Shown: positions 28,419-37,231 of the stretch, piece after piece
How the letters are laid out: every line of letters starts with the position of its first letter
Position numbering within the stretch: position 1 is the stretch's first letter
DNA from: Candidatus Bathyarchaeota archaeon
GTDB taxonomy: Archaea > Thermoproteota > Bathyarchaeia > TCS64
Direction: 5' to 3'
Assembly (NCBI GenBank): GCA_016783485.1
Contig: JADHWM010000004.1
Location: forward strand, 1 to 51,363
DNA length: 51,363 nucleotides
Program-made: the position numbers and the translations under genes
The notes under the pieces: model-generated
Databases searched by the model: none
Seen by the model: only the letters and a program-made list of their open reading frames with translations
What the model was told of the DNA's origin: nothing

Positions 28419-28979
28419 ATGCCTGAAGACAACCTGAACGAAGAGATTGAGGGCGAAGAGGAAAGCAAATTCTCCCGCCGCATCTTCCTGAAATTCTTCA
28501 TGGGGGTCTCGGCAGTTTTGACGGTGGTCCCCTTTGTACCCATGATCCAGTACTTTTTCACGAAGGAAACCCCAGGCTCAACCTCCCAGAAGCTCGTGAA
28601 CATTAACGACATCCCCCCTGGCACGACCCATGTCTTCTTCTACCCCGGGGCGGAGGACAAGCATCGTTCCTTTCTGATCCACCTCACCGAGGAGGAGGTC
28701 GCCATGGCCGAGGCCCAGGGGAAAGCGGAGTATATCACCGATGGCTTCGTCGCATACAACACCATCTGCAGCCACCTCCAATGCCCCACGGAGCTCCCCG
28801 AGCACGAGTCTGTGGTATGCCCGTGCCACGGGGCAGTCTTCAGCAAGTTCGACGGATCGGTCGTCTCAGGGCCACCCCCCAGGGCGCTCCCGATTGTCAC
28901 CCTCGAGTTGGATCAGTCGTCGGGGGATATTTTCGCGACGGGCATGATTGGGAATATTGGGATTGGAAGGGAAACGTAG
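28419..28979 (+). CDS. Rieske 2Fe-2S protein
   Basis: NTICSHLQCP and VVCPCHGAVFSKFDGSVVSGPPPRALP; N-terminal TM. Confidence 0.93.
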   Translation: MPEDNLNEEIEGEEESKFSRRIFLKFFMGVSAVLTVVPFVPMIQYFFTKETPGSTSQKLVNINDIPPGTTHVFFYPGAEDKHRSFLIHLTEEEVAMAEAQGKAEYITDGFVAYNTICSHLQCPTELPEHESVVCPCHGAVFSKFDGSVVSGPPPRALPIVTLELDQSSGDIFATGMIGNIGIGRET

Positions 28980-28985
28980 GGAGAT

Positions 28986-30299
28986 ATGGATCGTATGCAG
29001 AAAGTTGAGAGTCTCGTTGGCCGGGTCAAGGACCTGCTGAGATGGATCGACGACAGGTTCAACGCCACGGTCCTCGCCAGCGTCAAGTTCGACATGCCCC
29101 CGACCTTCTCATACGTCTTCTCCAACCTGGGAATGGCCACAATCCTGTGCTTCGCCATAGCCTGCATGACGGGTCTGCCCCTGCTGCTCTACTACAAGCC
29201 ATCGCCCTGGGACATGGCCTACGACTCCATCCGGTTCTTGACCGAGAACGTTGCCTTCGGCCACCTCCTCAGGGGGATTCACTACCACGCCTCCAACGGG
29301 ATGGTGCTGTTCTCGATCATCCACGCCATCTACGTCTTCTTCAAGCGGCTCTACAAGGGGCGGTTTGACTTCCTCTGGATCACCGGGGTCCTCCTGGGGG
29401 TCGTAACGATTATTCTCGCCTTCACCGGCTACACCCTGATCTTCAACGACAGGGCCGTGGAGGCCCAGAACATCATGCTGGGGATGGCGGAGACGGTTCA
29501 CCCGATCATGAAGTCCCTTCTGGCAGGGACGGGCCTCAACGACAGGGCCCTGAGGCTCTACGGCTTCCACATCGGGATCATACCCGCGATAATGCTTGTG
29601 CTGATAGGCCTCCACTTGCCCAGATCTCTGCGTATAAGCGCCCCCATGGCCATCGGTGTAGTGGGGGTCCTCTTCGTTGCCACTGGCATCTTCCCCGCGG
29701 AGCTGGGGCCAAAGTTTGACCCGCAGGTCACCCCGGAGTTCATGCCTCCCGAATGGTATTTCCTCTGGGTCTTCGCTCTCCTCAGAACCTGGGCCCCAGT
29801 CCTCTGGGTGGGGATAGCACTCCCCGGAGCCCTCGTGGTGATAATGATGGCGATCCCGTGGCTGGACCGGGGGAGGCGACCGAAGCTGACGGATCGGCCC
29901 GAGTTCGCCGTGATAGGCGTGACCTCCATCGTCTACTGGATCTACCTCACATTCCGAGCCCTGATAGGGGTGGGCCCGCCAGCCCAGCAGATACTCCCCG
30001 CGGAGGTGGTGGGCGTCTTCCTGTTGATCCTCGGGGCCTCGACCTTCGTCTTAAGGCTGCTGACCCCATGGCTCAAGAACAAGCCCAGGGCCAAGAAGAA
30101 GCCATCCACCGGGTATCTTCAGGGGAACCTACCCTTGGTGATCCTGGCGCTCGTGATCTTGGCCCAGGCCGCGCTCCTGTGGGCGTTCTCCTCTGCGTTC
30201 ATCCAGGGTAACACGGAGATTGCAGCCCTCTCCATGGGTTTTGTCATCATAGGGCTGGGCGTAGCGCAGCACGTCTACGCAGCCTCATACCCTAAATAA
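28986..30299 (+). CDS. Cytochrome b (bc-type complex)
   Basis: HYHASNGMVLFSIIHAIYVFFKRLYKG, PPEWYFLWVFALLR (PEWY), multiple TM helices. Confidence 0.93.
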   Translation: MDRMQKVESLVGRVKDLLRWIDDRFNATVLASVKFDMPPTFSYVFSNLGMATILCFAIACMTGLPLLLYYKPSPWDMAYDSIRFLTENVAFGHLLRGIHYHASNGMVLFSIIHAIYVFFKRLYKGRFDFLWITGVLLGVVTIILAFTGYTLIFNDRAVEAQNIMLGMAETVHPIMKSLLAGTGLNDRALRLYGFHIGIIPAIMLVLIGLHLPRSLRISAPMAIGVVGVLFVATGIFPAELGPKFDPQVTPEFMPPEWYFLWVFALLRTWAPVLWVGIALPGALVVIMMAIPWLDRGRRPKLTDRPEFAVIGVTSIVYWIYLTFRALIGVGPPAQQILPAEVVGVFLLILGASTFVLRLLTPWLKNKPRAKKKPSTGYLQGNLPLVILALVILAQAALLWAFSSAFIQGNTEIAALSMGFVIIGLGVAQHVYAASYPK

Positions 30300-30303
30300 C
30301 CAA

Positions 30304-30348
30304 AGTTTTTGTGGGTTCAAGCCCCGGTTTTTGTCTGGTTCTTTTTCC
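30304..30348 (+). terminator. U-rich terminator after the Rieske/cyt b operon
   Basis: T5 runs at 30307-30311, 30329-30333 and 30342-30346, in a convergent intergenic region. Confidence 0.5.
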
Positions 30349-30403
30349 CGTAGGCTTTTCATGAAGAGACCTTGATAAAATCTGAATAGGAGGACTCAAT
30401 TTT

Positions 30404-31225
30404 CTAGGCGCCCTTGTATCGATAGTAGTAGATCGCCACGACTATCGAGAGGAGGACGATTATTATGGCTCCGCCGTATGCGACGTAGGTCATCAGCGAG
30501 GTTCTCTCCTCATTTTGCCCCATGCTGTTGAGCAGCACGTTGTACTCCGCCTCGAGATCTTCAAACTTTGCCTCTGCCTCGAGGGTGGCTCCCTGGAGGT
30601 CGAGGATGAGCCTCCTGTCGTGGATGTCGTCGTCGGTGTGGCACGTGGCACACGCCTTTGACTCGACCTCGAACCTGTGGTTATCACCGTACATGTGGCA
30701 GTCGACGCACGTGACGTCCGAGTTGGAGTGGATCCCCTCCTGGAACTTTTCGAATTTTTCGTTGCCCAACTCAGCGGTGTGGCAGCTCCCACAGAGCTCG
30801 GGGGCGACGTTCACCGCCATCGCCAGTCCCGCCTCGTGGCAGGACTCACAGGTCACTCCCTCGAATGCGTACTCTCCCGAGGCGGCGTCGAATCCCGTGG
30901 TGTGGCACTCGAGGCACCCGGAGGGGCGCCCCCGGGATTGCCACTCGCTCTGGAACGCCTCGTCCGTGAAGGCATTGGAGTGATCGGTTCCGTCCCACTC
31001 GTCGAAATTATCGGAGTGGCAAGTCTGGCAGGTACTGGGGCCGACGTAGTCGTCGACGCTCTGAGCCATCAACATGGTGTTCGCCCCCAGCAGAAGGATA
31101 CCCGAGAGTGATACGGTGATCAGAACGGCGCTGACCATGAATCTTATGAAGATTCTCCCGTTGTGCTCAGAGATACGCATTTGAACACGTCCTCTGGAAT
31201 CTAAGGAGTTATCCTGTATTAGCAT
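30404..31225 (-). CDS. Hexaheme c-type cytochrome, membrane anchored
   Basis: 6 CXXCH motifs, signal anchor, C-terminal TM IIIVLLSIVVAIYYYRYK. Confidence 0.88.
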   Translation of the reverse strand: MLIQDNSLDSRGRVQMRISEHNGRIFIRFMVSAVLITVSLSGILLLGANTMLMAQSVDDYVGPSTCQTCHSDNFDEWDGTDHSNAFTDEAFQSEWQSRGRPSGCLECHTTGFDAASGEYAFEGVTCESCHEAGLAMAVNVAPELCGSCHTAELGNEKFEKFQEGIHSNSDVTCVDCHMYGDNHRFEVESKACATCHTDDDIHDRRLILDLQGATLEAEAKFEDLEAEYNVLLNSMGQNEERTSLMTYVAYGGAIIIVLLSIVVAIYYYRYKGA

Positions 31226-31387
31226 TTTTGCATTTTCTTTCGTGCCTTTCTTTTTACTGAAGGGAAAGGAATATATCCTCTAGCTTTTTCACGTGCGAAA
31301 TAATCCCGAGAACGGTTCACAGAATGATGGTGAATCAGCTATTGGCTCCCAAGAATCTGTATGGCGGATCTCGTATTCTCCAATGCT

Positions 31388-31419
31388 CCTATGTTTATGG
31401 ATAGACTCAAAAACATAGG
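31388..31419. promoter_or_regulatory. Perfect 9-bp inverted repeat overlapping a putative core promoter
   Basis: CCTATGTTT (31388-31396) and AAACATAGG (31411-31419), about 10 nt before the ATG at 31429. Confidence 0.5.
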
Positions 31420-31428
31420 GCATGCTTC

Positions 31429-31875
31429 ATGGTATCGATCCGGATGCGGAAAAAGGCAGACAAGCGGATGACCATGCACACACTGGTCACGAGCCTGATT
31501 GCCCTTATCGTCTTAACCGCGTCTCCGATCCCCCAAAGCCGGGCGATACCTGAATACTCGAGGGAGCTCCCCGAGGCGCTGAAGAATTTCTGCCAGGTCT
31601 GCCACGTGAGAGCCTCAGGGGGACCAATGAACAGCTACGGAGACGACTTCACATCGAATGGCAGGAGCGTTGGAGCCATCGGCGAGCTCGACTCGGACGA
31701 CGACGGCTTCAGCAACGAGGATGAGCTGGCAGCGGGGTCTCTACCCGGAGACCCCAATTCCACGCCGACGAGTAAGAAGAGGGGCATCAATCCGATTTTA
31801 CTGATGGGAGGGGCGAGCCTACTCCTCATAGCAGCCGGTTTGGCGTTGAGGCGAATAAGTACTCAAGCATCCTAG
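31429..31875 (+). CDS. Small mono-CXXCH membrane protein with Ca-binding-like Asp repeat
   Basis: Signal peptide; ALKNFCQVCHVRASGG; DSDDDGFSNEDELAAGSLPGDPNSTP; C-terminal TM. Confidence 0.75.
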   Translation: MVSIRMRKKADKRMTMHTLVTSLIALIVLTASPIPQSRAIPEYSRELPEALKNFCQVCHVRASGGPMNSYGDDFTSNGRSVGAIGELDSDDDGFSNEDELAAGSLPGDPNSTPTSKKRGINPILLMGGASLLLIAAGLALRRISTQAS

Positions 31876-31944
31876 CAGAGCAAGCCCCTGAAAGGGTGTT
31901 TTTCTATTAGGCAATCTTATTATTCCACCTCTCCGGGCTAGGTA

Positions 31945-32970
31945 GTGGAATCCCACAGGAAAATAGTCCAGACGTCGGTGAGTCACGTGGTTAAAAAGAA
32001 AGGACTAGCGCTCCTCTCGGGCGGTCTCGACAGCACCCTCGCAGTCAAGGCGATGGTGGACCAGGGAGTCGATATTGAGGCGGTCCACTTCACGACCCCG
32101 TTCTGCAACTGTGACAAGTGCTCCGTGGACCAGGTGGGTGAGCAGTTCAATATCCCCGTGCACCACCTCTTCATGGGACAGGATTTCCTGGACCTGCTGG
32201 CGGATCCCCCCCACGGATACGGGAGCCAGATGAACATCTGCATCGACTGCCGGATCCACATGTTCCAGAAGGCCAAGGAGCTTGGGGACGAGATCGGGGC
32301 CGAGTTCTACGTGACCGGGGAGGTCCTGGGCCAGCGCCCATTCAGCCAGCGGCGCAAAGCGATGGAGCTCATCGAGGCCAAAGCCGGGCTTAAGGGAAGA
32401 ATCCTGAGGCCCCTGTCGGCCAAGCTCATGGGGAAGACCGAGGTAGAGGAGGAGGGAGTCGTCGACAGGGAATCCCTTTACGCAATCCAGGGTCGCCGGA
32501 GGATCCCCCAGATGGAGCTCGCAGAGGAGCTCGGGGTCTACGACTACCCCTGCCCCAGCGGGGGCTGCCTCCTCACCGACCCCCAGTTCGCGAGGAAGCT
32601 CAGAGATTACATCAACCACGAGGGGAAGCCAGAGCTGGAGGACATGGTCCTCCTGCGTCTGGGCAGGCATTTCAGGCTCGGGCGGGCCAGGGCCATCGTG
32701 GGGAGGAACGAGACGGAGAACAATGTTCTCAGTGCCTTGGCCGAGAGGAAGGGATTCCCCCGTTTCGAGGTCACGGGTCACATGGGGCCCGTTTCGATTC
32801 TCATGGGGGAAGCCGAGGCGGAGGCCGTCGAGATGGTGGCCGCCCTCACCGCGAGGTACTCCGACGCGCCGAGGGATGAGGCCGTGGATGTCGAGTTCAA
32901 AGACGGTGACATCAGGGTCCTGAGGGTCTCCTCAATGGGTGACGAGGAGATCGAGAGTCTCAGGATTTGA
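31945..32970 (+). CDS. PP-loop thiouridylase-like protein (ThiI/MnmA-like)
   Basis: LLSGGLDSTLA PP-loop, FCNCDKC, NICIDCRIHMFQKAKELGDEIGAEFYVTGEVLGQRP. Confidence 0.75.
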   Translation: MESHRKIVQTSVSHVVKKKGLALLSGGLDSTLAVKAMVDQGVDIEAVHFTTPFCNCDKCSVDQVGEQFNIPVHHLFMGQDFLDLLADPPHGYGSQMNICIDCRIHMFQKAKELGDEIGAEFYVTGEVLGQRPFSQRRKAMELIEAKAGLKGRILRPLSAKLMGKTEVEEEGVVDRESLYAIQGRRRIPQMELAEELGVYDYPCPSGGCLLTDPQFARKLRDYINHEGKPELEDMVLLRLGRHFRLGRARAIVGRNETENNVLSALAERKGFPRFEVTGHMGPVSILMGEAEAEAVEMVAALTARYSDAPRDEAVDVEFKDGDIRVLRVSSMGDEEIESLRI

Positions 32971-33126
32971 GTCCCAACCCGCCGGTGATAACGCCTTCGA
33001 GGATAATCAACGCGAACTGAAACGACCTATTCCTTACTATGTGTACGATTTAATTCAGATTTTCTTTACACTCTGATTATTATTATGATAATTCTTATAA
33101 CTAAAGACAATATACTTCGTATGGCT

Positions 33127-33230
33127 GTTGGGCCCTCGAAGAAAGGGAATTGAGGCGGCGCCTTTGACCGCTGGTCATTTCTCTCGCCCCGGGGGGTAAC
33201 CTCATAAAACCCGCCTGCAGGGGGCCCAAC
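33127..33230 (+). ncRNA. Candidate structured RNA of about 104 nt (strand inferred)
   Basis: Perfect closing repeat GTTGGGCCC (33127-33135) / GGGCCCAAC (33222-33230); internal TGACC-GCT-GGTCA hairpin; GC-rich island preceded by TTATAA about 30 nt upstream. Confidence 0.5.
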
Positions 33231-33254
33231 CCGCTATTTCCCGTACAATAAGTC

Positions 33255-34067
33255 TCACTGGACTCTGGGATAGGAGCCCAGTATTTTGATGAAGTTGGTG
33301 GATTCTCTCAACTCTTCGAGGGCCTCCTGCATCAACGGCTCATCCCTGTGCGCCTCGATGTCGATGAAGAAGGTGTACTCCCAGGGCCTCCCGGGGATGG
33401 GACGGCTCTCGATCTTCTTCAGGTTGAGGCTCCTGCTGGCGAAGGCCCTTAGTGATTCGAGGAGTGTCCCCGGCCTGTGATCGACGATGTAGGCGATGGT
33501 GCTCTTGTCGTTGCCGGTAGGGCCTATATCCTCGTCTCCAATCACGAAGAACCTTGTATAGTTCTCATTGTCGGACTCCAGGCCGCGGGCGAGGACAGCC
33601 ATATCGTAGACCTCTGCAGCCCTGGTGCTCGCTATGGCGGCTGCATCGCGGAGGCCCTCGTCCCTGATCATCTTGACGCTCCCCGCCGTGTCGTACCAGG
33701 ACACCGCCTCGAGGCTGCGGCCATCCAGGTACGCGCGGCACTGACCCAGGGCCTGGTGGTGGGAGTAGACCCTCTTAACGTCCCCGAGGGTGACTCCCTT
33801 GTTCGCGATGAGGCAGTGGGTCACCCTGAGTACAGTCTCCCCCTGGACCTTCAGGCTCCGCTCCAGGAGGAGGTCGAATGTGCGGACTATGCTACCCTCG
33901 AGGGAGTTCTCCGCCGGGACCAGGCCCAGGTCCGCTTCCCCATTCTCCACGGCGTCGAAGACGTCCTTCAGGTACGGCCTGGGGACGGGCTGGGCTTTTT
34001 CCCCGAAGTGCATGATGATGGCCTCCTCGCTGTAGGCGCCGAACTCCCCCTGGAAAGCGACCCTCAT
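33255..34067 (-). CDS. pheA: Prephenate dehydratase
   Basis: MRVAFQGEFGAYSEEAI, SHHQALGQCRAYL, C-terminal ACT with KIESRPIPGRPWEYTFFID. Confidence 0.92.
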   Translation of the reverse strand: MRVAFQGEFGAYSEEAIIMHFGEKAQPVPRPYLKDVFDAVENGEADLGLVPAENSLEGSIVRTFDLLLERSLKVQGETVLRVTHCLIANKGVTLGDVKRVYSHHQALGQCRAYLDGRSLEAVSWYDTAGSVKMIRDEGLRDAAAIASTRAAEVYDMAVLARGLESDNENYTRFFVIGDEDIGPTGNDKSTIAYIVDHRPGTLLESLRAFASRSLNLKKIESRPIPGRPWEYTFFIDIEAHRDEPLMQEALEELRESTNFIKILGSYPRVQ

Positions 34068-34345
34068 GCCTGATCCTCCAGCTCTGCCTGTGTGCAAAGC
34101 GCTATGATCTCCCTGAACACCTTCTCCACGCTCCCGGGGTCGATCCCCGCCTCCTCCGCGAGGGCTCGGACCTGCTGGTAGACTCTCGCTTCCCGGCTTC
34201 TGTCCACGATTGGCCTGCTGTGGCGGTGCTTCATGGCTCCTATCTCCATCGCGACCCTTACCCTGTCCGCAAGCCTTTCCACGATCTCGACGTTGAGTCT
34301 GTTGATCTCGTCTCGCAGGGGACCGATCTCTTCCTCGTACGTCAC
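34064..34345 (-). CDS. Chorismate mutase (AroQ type)
   Basis: GTG start. LRDEINRLNVEIVERLADRVRVAMEIGAMKHRHSRPIVDRSREARV. Confidence 0.88.
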   Translation of the reverse strand: MTYEEEIGPLRDEINRLNVEIVERLADRVRVAMEIGAMKHRHSRPIVDRSREARVYQQVRALAEEAGIDPGSVEKVFREIIALCTQAELEDQA

Positions 34346-35448
34346 TTCTCGTCCCCCCCTGATACCCTGGGGATCAGCCCCGCCCTTATCGCGTGGTCTG
34401 CGAGGGTGAACGCCACCATCCCCTCGACCACGGGGACGGCCCGGGGTACTATGCAAGGGTCGTGCCTACCCTCGACGAGCAGCTCCGTCTCCTCCATCCT
34501 TGAGAGGTCGACCGTCCTCTGGGGCTTCCTTATCGAGGGCGTGGGTTTGACCGTCACCCTGCAGGTGATGGGCATCCCGTTGCTGATGCCCCCCAGGATC
34601 CCCCCGGCGTTGTTGGTCTCCATGGTTATCTCGCCCTCCTCGAACGCGTACCCGTCGTTCGCTTCGGATCCCTTCGCCCCTGAGTAGGCTGTCCCGAGGC
34701 CGAACTCGACGGCCTTCACGGCGGGTATCGCGAAGAGGGCCTTCGATATGTCCCCCTCCAGGGTGTCGAAGACCGGCCCGCCCACCCCGGGGGGCATGTT
34801 CAGGGCGATGCACTGGATCGTCCCCCCGAGGCTGTCCCCCTCCTCGGCCGCCCTCTGGATCGCCTCTATCATCCGGGTTGCCGCCTCGGGGTCGGCGCAT
34901 CTCACCGGGTTGCCCTCCGTGTTCGCCTTGATCTCATCGACGCTCGTGTCGCCCACTTTGATTCCCCCGATCTCGACGGTGTGGGCGAGGACCTCCACCC
35001 CCAGCGCCTCCCTCAGCAGGGCCTTCGCAACAGCCCCGGCCATCACGAAGCCAGCGGTGATCCTCCCGGAGAATCTCCCCCCGCCCCGGTAGTCGTTGAA
35101 GCCCCCGTATCTCACGTGGGCGGTCCAGTCGGCGTGGCCCGGCCGGGGGGTCCATCTCCTCTCCTCGTATCCCGAGGAGTCCCTGTCCCTGTTCCAGACC
35201 AGCATGCAGATGGGCGCCCCCGTGGTGCGGCCACCGTGTATCCCCGAGAGCACCTCGAGGCGGTCCGCCTCGTCCCTGCTCGTGGTCAGGCCGCTCTGGC
35301 CCGGGCGTCTCCTGTCGAGCTCTCCCTGGATCTCCTCCGGGTCGAGCCTGAGCCCCGCCGGGCATCCGTCCAGAACGACGCCCACGCATCTTCCGTGGCT
35401 CTCCCCGAAGCTGGTCATCCTGAGCGCTTTCCCTAGGCTGTTATCCAT
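34342..35448 (-). CDS. aroC: Chorismate synthase
   Basis: TSFGESHGRCVGVVLDGCPAG, RRPGQSGLTTSRDEAD, PGHADWT, GGRFSGRIT. Confidence 0.95.
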   Translation of the reverse strand: MDNSLGKALRMTSFGESHGRCVGVVLDGCPAGLRLDPEEIQGELDRRRPGQSGLTTSRDEADRLEVLSGIHGGRTTGAPICMLVWNRDRDSSGYEERRWTPRPGHADWTAHVRYGGFNDYRGGGRFSGRITAGFVMAGAVAKALLREALGVEVLAHTVEIGGIKVGDTSVDEIKANTEGNPVRCADPEAATRMIEAIQRAAEEGDSLGGTIQCIALNMPPGVGGPVFDTLEGDISKALFAIPAVKAVEFGLGTAYSGAKGSEANDGYAFEEGEITMETNNAGGILGGISNGMPITCRVTVKPTPSIRKPQRTVDLSRMEETELLVEGRHDPCIVPRAVPVVEGMVAFTLADHAIRAGLIPRVSGGDEK

Positions 35449-36715
35449 CGTTTTTCCTCCCGATTCTTGCGCCGAGGGCCTCGAGGTCCTCCCAGAAATC
35501 CGGGTAGGACTTGGAGACGCACTCGGCGTCCTTGACTGTGGTCTCTCCTCTCGCTGCGAGCCCCAGGACCCCGAAGGCCATGGCGATCCTATGGTCGTCG
35601 TGGGGGTCGATCACTGCGCCTGCAGGCGCCCCCCCGTGGATGGTTATCGTCTCACCCGAGGATTCCGTCTTCACGCCCATCCGGCTCAACCCCTCCACCA
35701 TAGAGGCTATCCTGTCTGATTCTTTTAACCTGAGGCGCTTTAATCCCCGGAGCCTGCTCTCTCCCTTCGCGGCGGAGCAGAGGGCGGCCACGACGGGGAA
35801 GAGGTCGGGGCTATCCGTGAGGTCCCAGTCTATTCCCCTCAGCTCGGCGCACTCGACGCGGATTCCTTGTCCACGGAATTTGGGCTCTGCCCCCATCTCC
35901 CCTAGGACCTCAACAATCGCTGCATCGGCCTGTCTGCTCCCTCGGTGGAGGCTCTCCACGGATACTTTCCCTGCTAGAGCCCCAGCCGCTAGCGTGTAGG
36001 CCCCAGAGGACCAGTCTCCCTCCACGGCGAACGTGGTGGGCGTGTATGCCTGTCGCTTGACCGTGAATTCCCTGTATCCCTCTGACGTCTCCGCCTGGAC
36101 CCCGAAGGCTCTCATCGCGTCCAGCGTCATCCCGACGTAGGGCGCAGACTCCAACCTCGTGGTGACCTTCACCCGGAGCCGCTCCCGAGAGAATGGGGCG
36201 ACGAGGAGGAGGGCCGAGACGAACTGCGAGCTGATGTCCCCCCTGATAGAGACCTCGCCTCCCTCGAATCCCCCCTTCCCGTGAACCTTCACTGGGGGAT
36301 TGCCGCCCCGGCTCTCGCAGTCGACGCCCAGCTGCCTCAGCGCGTCAAGGAGAGGCTCCACCGGCCTGCCGGAGAGAGAAGGCCCCCCCTTCAGGACGCT
36401 CGGCCCCTCCGCGAGGGCGCAGACCGCGGTCATGAGCCTGAGGGTAGTCCCTGACTCGCCGCAGTCGAGGTCTTCCGTCGGAGGGCTGAGCTTTCCCCCT
36501 TCGATGATCCAAGATCCTTTCAGCCTCTCGACGCCCACCCCGAGGGCCTGGACGACCCTGAGGGTCGCCTCGGTGTCGTCGGCGGAGAGGGGGGTTTCCA
36601 CCCGGCTCCTGCCCTGGGCGAGAGCGGAGCAGATTACGGCTCGGTGAGTCATGCTCTTTGACGATGGAGCCGCGATCCCCCCATCGATCTCGCTCCTCCT
36701 GACGGTGACCCTCAC
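35441..36715 (-). CDS. aroA: 3-phosphoshikimate 1-carboxyvinyltransferase
   Basis: PSSKSMTHRAVICSALAQG, GESGTTLRLMTAV, DISSQFVSALL, KESDRIASMVEGL. Confidence 0.95.
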   Translation of the reverse strand: MRVTVRRSEIDGGIAAPSSKSMTHRAVICSALAQGRSRVETPLSADDTEATLRVVQALGVGVERLKGSWIIEGGKLSPPTEDLDCGESGTTLRLMTAVCALAEGPSVLKGGPSLSGRPVEPLLDALRQLGVDCESRGGNPPVKVHGKGGFEGGEVSIRGDISSQFVSALLLVAPFSRERLRVKVTTRLESAPYVGMTLDAMRAFGVQAETSEGYREFTVKRQAYTPTTFAVEGDWSSGAYTLAAGALAGKVSVESLHRGSRQADAAIVEVLGEMGAEPKFRGQGIRVECAELRGIDWDLTDSPDLFPVVAALCSAAKGESRLRGLKRLRLKESDRIASMVEGLSRMGVKTESSGETITIHGGAPAGAVIDPHDDHRIAMAFGVLGLAARGETTVKDAECVSKSYPDFWEDLEALGARIGRKNDG

Positions 36716-36717
36716 CT

Positions 36718-37230
36718 TTATCGGCCCTCCCTGAGGAATTCTATGATCTCCCGAGCCACCTGCGCCTGGGTCTTCCCACTTGTCTCCACGGCTTTATCGG
36801 CGGCCTCCAGGTATCTGGGCATCCGCTCAACCAGGAGGCGGGCTATGGGCTCCACCTTCTCCTCGACGCTGAGGAGGGGCCGCGTATCCCCGTCGGCCTC
36901 CACCCTCTGTAATATGATCTCGGGGTTGGCCGTTAGGAGGATCATCCTCGAGTTCCTCCTGAGGGCTCCCAGGTTATCCTCGTCGAGGACGGTTCCCCCG
37001 CCGCATGCGATCACGACGCCGTCCCGGGCCGCTATAATCCGGGTGGCCTCCTTCTCGAGTTCCCTGAACCCCTTTTCGCCTCGTTCCTCGAAGATAGCGG
37101 GTATGTCCATCCCGGCATAGGCGACAATGGTGTCGTCGAGGTCCACGAACTCCATACCCAGGGCCTCGGCCACGAGCCTCCCCACGGAGCTCTTCCCCAC
37201 CCCCATGAAGCCGAAGATCGCGACGTTCAC
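36718..37230 (-). CDS. aroK: Shikimate kinase, P-loop (bacterial AroK/L) type
   Basis: IFGFMGVGKSSVGRLVAEALGMEFVDLDD...FRELEKEATRII...VIACGGGTVL. Confidence 0.93.
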   Translation of the reverse strand: MNVAIFGFMGVGKSSVGRLVAEALGMEFVDLDDTIVAYAGMDIPAIFEERGEKGFRELEKEATRIIAARDGVVIACGGGTVLDEDNLGALRRNSRMILLTANPEIILQRVEADGDTRPLLSVEEKVEPIARLLVERMPRYLEAADKAVETSGKTQAQVAREIIEFLREGR

Positions 37231-37231
37231 G

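Noticed and set aside
33127-33230. Identity of the 104-nt element as RNase P, SRP RNA or tRNA
   Set aside because: Lacks RNase P conserved regions, SRP helix 8 motif and tRNA T-loop/CCA features.
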